Below are positions 1-11,305 of a stretch of DNA of 64,000 nt, piece after piece. The notes under the pieces were generated by a model, which was not told where the DNA came from, did not search any database, and saw nothing but the letters and a program-made list of their open reading frames with translations. Numbering within the stretch: the stretch's first letter is position 1; each line of letters opens with the position of its first letter. Position numbers and translations under genes: made by a program. This stretch comes from Marsupella aquatica (taxonomy: Eukaryota > Marchantiophyta). The DNA is taken from contig OZ316893.1 in assembly GCA_973895155.1 (NCBI GenBank), forward strand, positions 16,430,001 through 16,494,000. Direction: 5' to 3'.

Positions 1-746
1 TAGGAGGTATTAGAGGAAGTTTATATTTCAGGTAACCATTCCCTTTCCCTTTTTTTAATTGTGGGAGATCATTGGTGCCAGTCTGTCTTCCTCTCAGTGA
101 TTGGTCCCTAATCTTTGTAATCCCATTTTGTGTGTGTGCGCAAGTAACAATAATTGCTCAGTCAAATGCTATTAGGCTTGTGACATTATCTTGCTATCTA
201 TGTCATAGAGCTTTGCAGGTTTCCTCTCCATTTTGACACTCCACTTGCTTTAATTTGTACAGGTAATCCTGTCAATTTGTTGTGACGCCAACTCAAAATA
301 GCGGCAATGGTGCAGCTAGCCGGGGCGATAGTTGGGGCAAGAGTAGGAGGTACTGGCAGGCCTAGTTCAGGTAACCATTACAATTCTTTACAGACGGGAT
401 CCTTTCCTCTCATGTGATATGTTTTTGTGCTGTCAGGATTTTCTTTCCATTTTGACACTCCCATTTTTTCTCCTACGCAGCTATTGTTATTTTCTTTAGA
501 GCAAACTTGCAATCAGCACGGGAATGAACAGCAGGGGTGACACTTGAAAGTGCCTCAAGGCGACAACAACTGATACAAATGCAAGTTCAGCTTTCAGGTG
601 AGCAGTCTTGTTCCCATTCTTTTTTATTGTTGGAGCCCGTGCTGGAGAGGAAATGATTTGAGTTGATTGTGATAGGATGTATCCATCTTAGGTTGTTTCA
701 AGGGCTTCACCTGTTGTTTACTGCCCGATGTCTTCTCTTTACACAG
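1..746 (+). other. Left flank, intron-like sequence of interrupted locus
   Basis: No open frame of useful length is seen here. The stretch has several pyrimidine-rich tracts ending in CAG followed by GTAA or GTGA (near 30, 272, 370, 597 and 746). This is what alternating short exons and introns of a plus-strand gene would look like, but no exon can be fixed because none keeps a clear frame. It lies outside the 53-kb retrotransposon nest and belongs to the older locus that resumes at 55045. The gene start, if any, is upstream of the window. Confidence 0.35.
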
Positions 747-1476
747 GTAACACTCGATGTTGATTTCAAGAACGTGGTGACTTCTGAGAAGTTAGACGCG
801 ATATCAAAGAAGGTCAAGGCTGAAAAGGTTACAAACACATCAAGCTCACCATATGGATATTCTGTGACTTGGATCTTTTGCAGTCCCTCAGAAAGTAGGC
901 TAGTTGTGTGCTATTTTGCCTTTTTGTTAGCCGAGTTCTTTAGATTGAGTTTTTCTACAATACTTGAATGAATGTCTGATAGATTTCATTATGTTTGCAG
1001 TGATAGAGCAACCGCAATATCAAGGACCTTCATTTTGTGTACGAGGTGAGACTGAGGCTACTGCAGCCATGGTGTCAACCCGCTTTCGGACTTTGGCCGC
1101 CCTCCAAGCTAAGGCACTTAGAATGAAAGAGAAATTGGAATATATGGCCATTCTGAAAGGACCCATTCTATGTTTGTTTGGGTGTGTACCTCCTCGTTTG
1201 TTGACTAGGTGCACTCTTTGGAGTAAGAGGGTGAACCCAACAGCAATTTTGTTCTTCAGATTGGTAGATGGTGTGCAGGGCGAGATGATCACCGGGGGTT
1301 GTCTCCATCCCCATTCCCTTAGGTGTCTGGCTTGTGATGTGCACCCCAATGCAGATATCAAGCATGATTGGGCCTTCAAAGCAAAGTGCGCTCAAAAGTT
1401 GTGCCGATTGTGGCACACTAACCCATATGTGAATGGTACTGGTATCATTAGTGATATGGCCCCCGCAGAGGCTTAG
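747..1476 (+). CDS. Spliced hypothetical gene fragment, two exons
   Basis: Two candidate exons fit together. The first runs 747-894, after an acceptor TTTACACAG and before a GTAGGC donor. The second runs 1001-1476, after the acceptor TTTGCAG, and ends at TAG. Joining them leaves the frame open: the single base left over from exon one pairs with the first two bases of exon two. The product is about 200 residues with cysteines and a basic segment (residues KALRMKEK). I do not recognise a family. It is on the same strand as the transposase-like frames beyond 55045 and may be an upstream part of that locus. Exon boundaries are inferred from consensus only; both GT choices could be wrong. Confidence 0.35.
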
Positions 1477-1848
1477 GCTCAGTTAGTGTATGACCTGGAT
1501 TTTGTATATTTTGGCATGTGATCGACTCAGGGATCGACTACCCTCCCGTCTTGCACAATACTAAACCAGTAGGAACTATGGACATGACCCCAAGTGGTCA
1601 CCTGGTAATATGGTTGTGCTAGTGGGCACCAAACATTTTGTAAACATAATTTATATAACTATGCATTTGATGAATTTGTATGGAAGTAACCAAGAGTCTC
1701 AAGAGTCTGAGTTTCCTCAAGGGGAAACAATGATGATGAACCTGCCAAATTTTGTAAAGCAAAATTTTGACTCTGGCAACATATGGAAAAGTTCTTATGC
1801 TGCTGCCTGCTCTACTTAAACTTGACAAACTTGGGATGATCCACAGGT
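1477..1848 (+). other. Left flank, no clear gene
   Basis: A 69-codon open frame (1610-1819) is the only coding potential and has no recognisable features. A possible acceptor (GATCCACAG, ending at 1846) lies just before the retrotransposon insertion. If real, the exon after it continues at 55045 on the other side of the nest. Confidence 0.3.
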
Positions 1849-1853
1849 GGGGT
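1849..1853. repeat. Target-site duplication GGGGT, left copy
   Basis: GGGGT here precedes the TGTGATGCC start of the family A 5' LTR. The same five bases follow the CACCACA end of the 3' LTR at 55040-55044. Matching 5-bp repeats 53 kb apart show that everything between arrived as one Ty3/gypsy insertion plus later nested insertions. Confidence 0.9.
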
Positions 1854-1911
1854 TGTGATGCCTAGCCAGGAATCACTAGGCCAGTTAGGTGGGGAAAATG
1901 GAGGTGTACCC

Positions 1912-1918
1912 TATAAAC
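1912..1918 (+). promoter_or_regulatory. TATA-like box of LTR-A
   Basis: TATAAAC at 1912, repeated in the 3' LTR at 27971, lies 58 bp before the first ATG of the LTR-encoded protein. The solo LTR has TATAGGG-type sequence at the equivalent place, so the assignment is tentative. Confidence 0.4.
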
Positions 1919-4653
1919 ACATTAGTATAGTAACAAAAACAAGGAAAATATAAACAATTAAGGTGACTATGGAACCCGGGCCGAGGCCGGAGGTAAGGAC
2001 ACCGGGGGACAGAACACAATTAGGGTTAGGGCGCGCTAAGCATCGGCGGCTAGGGGTAACCAACGGGAGGAAAGACCAGAGGAGGAGGGGGGTAAGGACC
2101 GCTCGCGAGGAATGGTGGCTCATTTGCAAGCATGAACTGGACAGACGACTACGGAAGGCCAACTACTGTCAGCTGCTTAGGCAAGCACTCTAGGCGGGAG
2201 TAGATACCAACGATCGAGTCAAGGAGGGTATGAGCAACGTCAATCAAGCGGCACATTTTTGGGGATGCCTGTTCGAACGGGCAATTGAGTACATTAGGAC
2301 TTACGAGAACAAAGAATCGGAGAGAGCAGCTCGAGAACGGCAGGAGCTCGCTCGACTGTGGGAGCTACTGAAGTCTGCCTTCTTAGGAGGAGAACTCATC
2401 AAGGCCAAGTTCTTGTGGACTCCTACTGCCAATCAGCTCAATGACCTTATGTTTTGCGAAGACAGAATCGTCGGCATTTAGGAAGCCATCAACCGCTGCA
2501 ACGACACGCACTGGGAGTTGAAGGGTAGCACGGAGGGGTGGACAAAGGAAACTGTGCTAGGAGAAATCCACAGCAGCCAAGATGAAGAGGAAAGGAAACA
2601 ACAACGAAGAGGCCACCCCGGCAAAAAGAACGAGGTCGGCGGCACCAAAAAAGCCAGCAGAACAGCAGAGCAGGAGGCAGGGAGAAGCCGAAGAGGAGGA
2701 GGTCGATCCCATTGATGCCATTCCAACAAAGGATGACACCTGGACAGGCTGGGCGGCGACCCTACCAGAGGAAGTGCAATTATATTTTGCACAGGAGGAG
2801 GATGCATGCTTTACGGCCATGCAGACTAAGAAGTACCAGGGCTTCATGGTTGGATCCGGCTTGGAAGCCTTCGTAAGATTACCATGGCTAAAGCCGGAGG
2901 TGCCGGACTCAGACTTATTAGAATTCGTGGGATCATGGGAACCCGAGACCAATTCCACGAGGGTGTATGGGAAGGATTTCTATCTCACTCCTCGGGTGAT
3001 TGCCGAGGTGTTTGGCTTGCCGATGGGTAATAAGACCAAGGTTGATACCAGGAAGACCTTACCTGACAAGGAGTTCCGGTTGTTCCCAGGACCATCAACG
3101 AAGAATGGCTTCTTCTGGAACACCTGCACCAACCCGCACATTGGAGAGATGATCGATTTCTTGCGGGTGACCATGCATTGTAACTTGCCGAGGGCATAGA
3201 TCGGCAAGGCTCAGGTCTACCTGGCAGAAAGGCCAGACCCAAGCCGGGATTACAACGGGTACCTCCTCAACCAACTGAAGAAGATCTTGAAGGAGGAACA
3301 GCAGGTGATCAGCGTGGGAAGCGTGTCCCGGCTTGGCTATCACATGCCGCTGTTGTGCCGGTATGCTAGAAGTGAAATCTTTGCCCCAGTACTTCCCCTA
3401 TTGGCAAGGGCACCGGAGGAGGTTCCGGAGCAGAGGCCGGACACAGAAGAGCCCAACCAGCCTGCCAGTCCTACGATCGAGCAGGTGTTTCGGCCAAGGA
3501 AAGAAGACTTGCCGATGCAGCAATCAGGCATGCAGAATCTGCTGAAATTGCTGGAGAAGGAGAGAACGGCACCGGTACCGGCAACGGCAACGGCAACGGC
3601 ACCGGTACAGGACACTGCCCCAGAGGCCGGCCTAAGCCGACTCAGGAGGGAAAACCCCTTTACCGGAGCCAAGGAGAGAAGGAAGCCGGAACACAAGCCG
3701 GGAGTTCGAATGTATGTGGGAGCCTCAAGCCCCGAATCGGAGGCAGAGCAGCCTAAGGCTCCTTCCCGCGGAAAGCAGAGGGAGAGGACAGCTTGGAAAC
3801 CAGAGGAGGAACAAGAGCCCGTGATCTGTGAGGCCGTTTTCACGGCAGGACCAGGGGAACAGAGGGGGAAACCAGGAGTCCAAGCAGTGGAGGAGGCGGT
3901 GGAGGACTACAGCAATGATAACTCCGGCTATGGGTCGGATCATCATGTTCCAGGAGTAAGGACCCTGTGGCCGGTTTATCCCCACGCTTCCAAGAGTAGT
4001 TCGAGGGGACCCCACCCAGCAGAGTAGCCCCGAGTCTCCCCCACCAGAGGTTGCTCCCCCAAGCTTTGACGGCATAAAGCAGACGGCACAAGATTTTCAG
4101 GAGCAACTTAGGGAGGAAGAGAAGGCAGCCCTGGCTAGGGAGAAAGATTTACCAGGAGGAGATTGGCCGGAGGACATCAGGTGGCTTGCCAAAAAACAAA
4201 GCAACCCTCTTGCCACCGTAGAAGAAATCCGCAAGGCGGCTTGGGAACAGAGGCCGAGGTGGTTGATGCCGATGACTTCTACTTACTCCACCTATGCAAA
4301 AGATAGAGCCATGGAGTACGGGGAGATGTGTGGGGAACTTGCGCTCAGCATCTTTGGGGAGGAGTTGGAGCAGGGACCCTTTTTCCAGAGGGAGATGTTG
4401 GAGAAGCACCGATTAGAAGAAGCGGTGGCTTTGGAGAGAAGCAAGAAGGACGAGGTCATCCGGCGGCTTAGGGAGATGGAAGCCGAGGTGGAAGACATGC
4501 AGGCGGCCAAGAAAGCCCAAGATGAGTTGCGGATTAAGCGGCATGAACTAAACATCATGCAAGGACAATTGGATGCCGCTCAGTCTGGCAATCAGATTAT
4601 CAAAGATAAACTGACTCGGACCCAGGGAGAGTTGGCCGGCGCGGTCAAGGACA

Positions 4654-4658
4654 GGGAA
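4654..4658. repeat. TSD GGGAA of solo LTR-A, left copy
   Basis: GGGAA repeats at 9308-9312 on the other side of the inverted solo LTR. The coiled-coil coding sequence is continuous across the two if the insertion and one copy of the repeat are removed. Confidence 0.9.
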
Positions 4659-7600
4659 TGTGGTGCGTCCCATGGCTCCCTAAACCCAAGAACCCCCCCA
4701 GCTCAAGCCGATTCCTGCAGGTTTCACGCTTGGCTAGGCCGTTTCCGCGGCTTAGCGGCATGGGACGCTGCTAACCTCCTTCTACTATTACTATTAGCCT
4801 TTTACACACATATACTGGATAGATCCTTCATCGGGTCATGAGATACGTAGCCGGCCTAATCTAGGCCTTCCCTTGTCTTCCTCTCCTTCTGGTTAGGTAT
4901 GTTTGGATTCCGCCGCCGGAATGATCCCCAATAGGCTTGGTTAAGCCGCTAAGACCTCTCTCAGCTCGACACATCCAACTCTCACTCCCCTGCTTACTTT
5001 CCTTCCTCTGTTGGTTGATGTGGGCACTCTTCACACAAGTTAATGCGACACACAAATAGCAAAATGACTCCTTCTGACTGAGTCATACCATGCACTTGCC
5101 ATACAAACAGTACATCTCATACACAAGCTCTGCGAACTAAGCCGTGAGGCCAACTCTATTCAGCTCTTAGGCATGAGGAAACATGAATATACACAAGGTC
5201 ACGGTATGACTAACCAAGAGCTTCTCTTACTACTTGATCCCAGCCCGGCTGGTGCAAACTAAAAACTTGCTAAAGAAGAGGCCCTGAGCTCCCCGCTGCC
5301 CAGGTACTTATCCTGGTAGTGGATCCGCCTAATTCTTTGCAGCGTAAGCCTAACCTACCTAACAGTAATCTACCTGCCCGGATCTACCTATGTACAGCAA
5401 GGCAGGAGCACGAGTGTTGCTCCTACCAGTGGAACCGCAATCCCACTAAGCTAAGTGTCAGGGCCGCTCCTGGTCCTGATCTTAATCCTAAACTTGGAGA
5501 TCAGCGCCCGCCCTGCCCACTCACGCCTCCTACCTCCATGTTCGCCCTTCCTAAAAGGAACGGCGCCCTTGCACCGTCACGACACCGGTGGTGGATCCTC
5601 AATGGACGCCCCCAATGCTTCCTCCTCAGCCACTGCCGTTGGTCCGTCCTCTGACAGATTACCTGCCTCTGACCGAGTCAACTTTTCATCGGCCTGACTG
5701 GGCCCACACTCGGCTTCGGCATCGGTTCGGGAATCATACTCGGCTACGGCCTCAGCCTCGGCTTCAGCCACTGTCTCCCCGGCCTGCTCAAGAGGTGAAT
5801 CTGGGATACCGGCCTCATTACTGAGTAGTTCGGCTTGGGCCGCGCCATCCCCACCTTTGGTGATAGCGGAATCTATTGTCGTGTTCATGCCGGAGGTTGG
5901 TGCCGGTTTGAGTACGGCTTGAGGGGTCGAATAACCTCCGGACCCCGAAGGTTTCCGCTTCTTCTTCTTCACTATCTCCACAGCCGGTTCCTTCCCCTTG
6001 CCGCCAACGTCCGGCACCGGGCCGTGTGTCACGGCTGGTCCTTCGGTAATTACCACTCCTGGTAACTGGTTTGCCCCAACGGGAGATGGACCTGATGTAG
6101 CTAAGCATTTAAATGCTGCAGCTTGTTTCTTCAGCCGCTCAGTTTGGTTGTCGGCCCGCCGCTGTAGGTTCTCCATCTTCCTTGTGATTTCCTCCAACTC
6201 CTCCTGGGTCTCATCCAGGTCCTTACGTGCCTTCTCCAGCTCGTTTTTGGCTTCCTCCAATTCCCTGTGGGCTTCCTCCAATTCCTTCTTGGTGGTAGCC
6301 CTCTCCTCCTGGGTTGCTCTTAGCTCCTTGTTGAGCTCTGCTACAACCTCAGACTCCATGTTATTCATCTTGGCATAAGTCTGGTCGAGCTGGGCGTCCT
6401 TCTCCCGCAGGTCGGCCTTGAAGCTGGCCGACAGGGACGCAAGCTCCTGCTGTAGCGCAATAATCCCTTGATAGGATTTCCCTAACTCGGCCTCCTTCTG
6501 CTCAAGGGCTCCGCGGATTTTCTCGAGCTCTCCCTTCAGCGCCCTTTCCCTTCTCTGAGTCTCCGTCGTGACCCGGTTGTTGACTGCTATATGGGCCTCC
6601 TCTGCGTTTCTCAGCTCCTTCTTCCATTTCTCCCTGTCCTTGATTGCGTCGGCCAATTCTCCCTGGGTCTGAGTCAGTTTATCCTTGATAATCTGATTAT
6701 CAGCCTGCGCTGTGTCCAACTGCCCCTGCATGATGTTCAGCTCATGCCGCTTAATCCGCAGTTCATCTTGGGCTTTCTTGGCCGCCCTTAGATCTTCAAT
6801 CTCGGCTTCCATCCTCCTAAGCCGTCGGATGACCTCGTCCTTCTTGCTTCTCTCTAAAGCCACCGGTTCTTCCAATTGGTGCTTCTCCAACTGCTCCCTA
6901 TGGAAAAAGGGTCCTACCTCCAACTCCTCCCCAAAGATGCCGAGCGCAAGTTCCCCACACATCTCACCATACTCCATGGCTCTATTCTTAGCGTAGGTGG
7001 AGTAAGTAGAAGTGATCGGCATCGCCCATCGCGGCCTCTGCTCCCAAGCCGTCTTGCGGATCTCTTCAATCGTGGCTAGAGGTTTGCTTCCCTTTTTGGC
7101 TAGCCGCCTGATGTCCTCCGGCCAATCTCCTCCTGGCAAATCCTTTTCCCTAGCCAGGGCTGCCTCCTCTTCCTGCCTGATTCGCTCCTGAAATTCCTGG
7201 GCCGTCTATTTTATGCCGTCAAAGCTCGGGGGAGCAACATCTGGTGGGGGAGACTCAGGGCTACTCTGCTGGTTGGGGTCCCCTTGTACTACCCTTGGAA
7301 GTGTGGGGATAAACCGGCCACAGGTCCTTACTCCTGGAACGTGATGGTCCGACCCATAGCCGGAGTTATCATGGCTGCAGTCCTCCACTGCCTCCTCTAC
7401 TTCTTGGACTTCCGGCTTCTCCCTCTCTTCTTCGTCGGTAGGAGCTTCAGGCAATTCTGCCTCAGATTCAGAGCTTGAGACTCCCACGTACATTCGAACA
7501 CCCAGCTTGGATTCTGGCCTGATTCTGCTTAGGTTGACCTCTGGGGCAGTGTCCTGTATTGGTGCTGCTGCCGAAGCCGGTGCCGGTGCCGTCTTTTCCT

Positions 7601-9307
7601 TCTCCAGCATTTTCAGCAGATTCTGTATGCTTGGTTGCTGCATCGGCAAGTCTTCCTTCTTTGGCCTGAACACCTGCTCGATTGTAGGACTGTCAGGTGG
7701 TTGAGGCTTCTCTGCTACCGGCCTCGGTGCTGGAGCTTCCTCGGGTGCCCTTACCTGCAGGGGAAGTACTGGGGCAAAGGTCTGACCTCTGGCATACCGG
7801 CACAATAGCGGCATGTGATAGCCAAGCCGCGACACGCTCCCCATGCCGATTACCTGCTGCTCCTCCTTTAAGATCTTCTTCAATTGGTTGAGGAGGTACC
7901 CGTTGTAGTCCCAGCTTGGGTCTGGCCTCTCTGCCAGATAGACCTGTGCCTTGCCGATCTCTGCCCTCGGCAAGTTACAATGCATGGTCACCCGCAAGAA
8001 GTCGATCATCTCTCCTATGTGCGGGTTGGTGCAGGTGTTCCGGAAGAAGCCATTCTTCGTTGATGGCCCGGGGAACGACCAGAACTCTTTGTCAGGCAAG
8101 GTCTTCCTAGTATCAACCTTGGTCTTATTGCCTATCGGCAAGCCAAACACTTCGGCAATCACCTTGGGAGTAAGATAGAAATCCTTCCCATATATCCTCG
8201 TGCAATTGGTCTCGGGTTCCCATGACCCCACAAATTCTGATAGGTCTGAATCCGGCACCTCCGGCTTCAGCCATGGTAATCTTACAAAGGCCTCTAAGCC
8301 GGATCCGGCCATGAAGCCTTGGTACTTCTTGGTCTGCATGGCCGTAAAACATGCATCCTCCTCCCGTGCAAAATGTAGTTGCACCTCCACTGGTAGGGTT
8401 GCCGCCCAGCCTTTCCAGGTGTCATCCCTGGTTGGAATGGCATTAATGGGATCGACCTCCTCCTCTTCGGCTTCTCTCTGCCTCCTACTCTGCTGCTCGG
8501 CTGGCTTCTTTGGTGCCGTCGACCTCATTCTTTTTGCCGGGGTGGCTTCATCGTTGACGGCTCCCTTCCTCTTCATCTCTGCTGCCGTGGAGGTTTCTCC
8601 TAGCACCGTTGCCTGGGTCCACCTTTCCGTGCTACCCTTCAATTCCCTGTGTATGTCATTGCAGTTCTTGATGGCCTCTCGAATGCCGATGATTTTGTCT
8701 TCGCAAAACAGAAGATCGTCAAGCTGATTGGAAGTAGGAGTCCACAAGAACTCGGCCTTGATGAGTTCGCCTCCTAAGAAAGCCGTCTTCTGCAGCTCCC
8801 ACAATCGAGCGAGCTCCTGTCGTTCTCGAGCTGCCATTTCTGATTCTTCATCCTCGTAAGTCTTGATGTACTCAGTTGCCCGTTCAAACAGGCATCCCCA
8901 AAAAATGTGCCGCTTGATTGACGTTGCTCATACCCTCCTTAGGTCGATCGTTGGTATCTACTCTCTCCCCGAGTGCTTGCCTAAGCAGCTGACAGTAGTT
9001 GGCCTCCCGTAGTCGTCTGCCTAGTTCGTGCTCGCAAATGAGCCACCATCTCTTGCAAGCGCTCCTTACCCCTCTCCTCTTCCGGTCCTTCCTTCCGTTG
9101 ATCCTTCCTAGCCGCCGACGCTTAGCGCGCCCTAACCCTAATCGAGTTTTCACCCCCAACGTCCTTACCTCCGGCCTCGGCCCGGGTTCCATAGTCGCCC
9201 CTAATTGTTTATATTTTCCTTGTTTTGTCCCTATACTAAGGTGTTTCTAGGGTGCACTCCTGCTTTACCCACTTAACTGGCCGAGTGATTCTTGGCTAGG
9301 CATCACA
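4659..9307 (-). mobile_element. Solo LTR of family A, inverted
   Basis: 4649 bp, reading TGTGATGCC ... GCACCACA on the minus strand. It is flanked directly by the 5-bp duplication GGGAA, with no gag-pol, so it is a solo LTR left by LTR-LTR recombination. It sits in the 5' LTR of another copy of the same family, in opposite orientation, so about 2.7 kb (1854-4658) and 1.9 kb (9313-11236) of LTR flank a head-to-head homologue. The first 0.9 kb on the plus strand (4659-5576) is the non-coding 3' part of the LTR. It carries the best-preserved copy of the LTR-encoded gene. Confidence 0.92.
5577..9192 (-). pseudogene. LTR-encoded protein A, best-preserved copy
   Basis: About 1205 codons on the minus strand, from ATG at 9192 (MEPGPRP) to a TGA at 5577. 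Only two lesions are visible. One is an extra base in an A6 run at 8900-8905 (five in the outer copy). The other is TAG at 7206-7208 where the outer copy has CAG. Order: N-terminal charged helices; basic, nuclear-localisation-like patch (MKRKG ... AKRMRS); core with LPW, a conserved ...EFVGSW... strip and VFGLPIGN (about 8100-8280); HCNLPRAEIGKAQ segment; acidic linker; coiled coil of over 200 residues rich in E, K, Q, L (about 6150-6900); low-complexity acidic tail. The core resembles the plant transposon protein group often annotated as Transposase_32 or plant-mobile-domain-like; that link is from memory of the pattern. Function unknown. Confidence 0.75.
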
Positions 9308-9312
9308 GGGAA
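9308..9312. repeat. TSD GGGAA of solo LTR-A, right copy
   Basis: Matches 4654-4658. It follows the ATCACA end (minus-strand LTR start) and restores the coding sequence GGGAAAAGTGG of the outer LTR. Confidence 0.9.
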
Positions 9313-11240
9313 AAGTGGAAGCAGGAGCTGAGGGACGCAAAGGAGGCCCACATAACCGCCAACAATCGGGCCATGGCGGAGACTCAAAGAAAGGAGAGGG
9401 CGTTGAAAGGAGAGCTCGAGGATATCCGCGGAGCCCTTGAGCAGAAGGAGGCCGAGTTAGGGAAATCCTATCAAGGGATTATTGCGCTACAGCAAGAGCT
9501 TGCGTCCCTGACGGCCAGCTTCAAGGCCAACTTGCGTGAGAAGGACGACCAGCTCGACCAGACTTATGCCAAGATGAATAAGATGGAGTCTGAGGTCGTA
9601 GCGGAGCTTGACAAGGAGCTAAGAGCAACCCAGGAGGAGAGGGCTACCTTAAAATTGGAATTGGAGGAAGCAAAAAAGGAGCTGCAGGAGGGACGGAAGG
9701 ACCTGGAGGAAGCCTAGGAGGAGTTGGAGGAAACCACCAGGAAGATGGAGAACTTACAGCGGCGGGCCAACAACCAAACGGAGCGGCTGAAGAAACAGGC
9801 CGCAGTATTTAAGTGCTTAGCTTCATCTGGTCCAACTCCAATTGTGGGAACTTCGTTACCAGGAGGGGTACTGGCCGAAAGACAAGCCGAGACACACGCC
9901 CCGGTGCCGGAGGTAGGTAGCAAGGGGAAGGGACCAGCTACCAAAATAGGGAAGAAGAAGAAGCGGAAACCTTCTGGGTCTAGGAGTTATACGGCTTACC
10001 AAGCCGTTGTGACCCAGGAGGTCAACCCGGCACCAACCTCCGACATGGTCACGACAGTAGATCCACCTGTTGAAGAAGGTGGGGATGGCAAGGTCGAGGC
10101 CGGAACAGCTATTGATGAAGCCGAGGTACCGGATCCTCCACTAGAACATGACGGGGAGGCCGAAGCCGTATCGAAGGTCGTGACCGATGCTGAGGCCGAA
10201 GCCGAGGGTCACCCAGTCAAGCCGATGAAGAGTTGACTCGGTTTGGGGTAGGTAATCTGTCAGAGGACGGACCGACGGCAGTGGCTGCGGGGGAAGCGTT
10301 GGGGGCGTCCATTGAGGATCCGCCACCGGTGTCGTGACGGTGCAAGGGCGCCGTTCCTTTTAGGAAGGGCGGACGTGGAGGTAGGAGGCGTGAGTGGGCA
10401 GGGCGGGCTCAGATCTCCAAGTTTAGGATTAGGATCAAGACCAGGAGACGGCCTTGACACTTAGATTAGTGGGATGGCGGATCCACTGGTAGGAGCAACA
10501 CTTGTGCGCCTGCCTCACTGTACAGTTAGGTAGATTACAGGTAGGATAGGTTAAGCTTACGCAGCAAAGTTCTGGACTATCCGTTGCCAGGATAAATACC
10601 TGGGCAGCGGGGAGTCCAGGGCCTCTTCTTTAGCAAGTTTTTAGTTGCACCAGCAGGGCTGGGATCAAGTAGTAAGAGAAGCTCTCGGTTAGTTATATAG
10701 TGACCCTTGTGTATATTCATGTTTCCTCATGCCTAAGAACTGAATAGAGTTGGCCTCACGGCTTAGTTCGCAGAGCTTGTGTATGAGATGTACTGTTTGT
10801 ATGGCAAGTGCCTGGTATAACTCAGTCAGAAGGAGTCATTTTGCTATTTGTGTGTCGCATTAACTTGTGTGAAGAGTGCCCACATCAATGAAGGGAAGTA
10901 CCAAGGGAGTGAGAGTTGGATGTGTTGAGCTGAGAGAGGTCTTAGCGGCTTAACCAAGCCAATTGGGGATCATTCCGGTGGCGGAATCCAAACATACCTA
11001 ATGGAAGACCAGGAGAGGAATACAAGGGAAGGCCTAGAATAGGCCGGCTAAGTATCTCATGACCCGATGAAGGATCTGTCCAGTATGTGTGTAAAATGTT
11101 AATAGTAGTAGAAGGAGAGTTAACAGCATCCCATGCCGCTAAGCCGCGGAAATGGCCTCGCCGAGGATGAAACCTGCAGGAATCGCCTTGAGCAAGGGGG
11201 TTTTCTTGGGTTTGGGGAGCCATGGGACGCACCACATTTT

Positions 11241-11260
11241 TGGCGCTAGATGGAGGGGGC
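11241..11260 (+). promoter_or_regulatory. Primer binding site of family A
   Basis: TGGCGCTAGATGGAGGGGGC starts four bases after the 5' LTR end. The identical 20-mer follows the 5' LTR of family B at 42670, though the LTRs differ. A plant tRNA ending in TAGCGCCA would be the primer; I could not name it. Confidence 0.75.
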
Positions 11261-11305
11261 ATTTCTTAAGCCGTGAGATATGAAGTTAGGAAGGAAGCGT
11301 GGGTA

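Larger units (their letters stand above)
1969..10337 (+). pseudogene. LTR-encoded protein A, broken copy in outer 5' LTR
   Basis: Decayed copy of the frame that is nearly intact in the inverted solo LTR (5577-9192). It starts at ATG 1969 (MEPGPRPEV). Lesions: stops at 2191, 2479 and 3197, a shift between about 2555 and 2582, and another near 4000. It is then cut at 4658 by the inserted solo LTR and resumes at 9313 in the coiled-coil region. TAG at 9715 replaces CAG, and there is a one-base loss near 10209. Recognisable parts are an N-terminal helical region, a basic patch (KRKG...AKRTRS), the LPW ... FGLP.G core around 2880-3030, a proline/glutamate-rich linker, and a long coiled coil from about 4380 to 9830. 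No enzymatic motif is seen. Not translatable as one protein. Confidence 0.75.
1854..11236 (+). repeat. 5' LTR of family A, interrupted by inverted solo LTR
   Basis: Begins TGTGATGCCTAGCC and ends GGACGCACCACA, four bases before the primer site. Removing the nested solo LTR and one TSD copy (4654 bp) leaves about 4.73 kb, close to the 4649 bp of the intact solo copy. It contains a TATA-like box at 1912 and a long reading frame from 1969 to 10337. The last 0.9 kb (10338-11236) is non-coding; I see no gene there. Confidence 0.9.

Noticed and set aside
2582-3199. Minus-strand ORFs opposite the LTR genes
   Set aside because: They are shadows: none keeps sequence between LTR copies as amino acids better than the plus frame does.
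4263-4841. ORF 4263-4841 as one protein
   Set aside because: Its end (CGASHGS...) is read-through into the inverted solo LTR at 4659; only the first part is real coding remnant.
5577-7139. Coiled-coil frame as a host myosin- or kinesin-like gene
   Set aside because: It lies within LTR borders, is repeated in three LTR-A copies and has no motor or other host domain.
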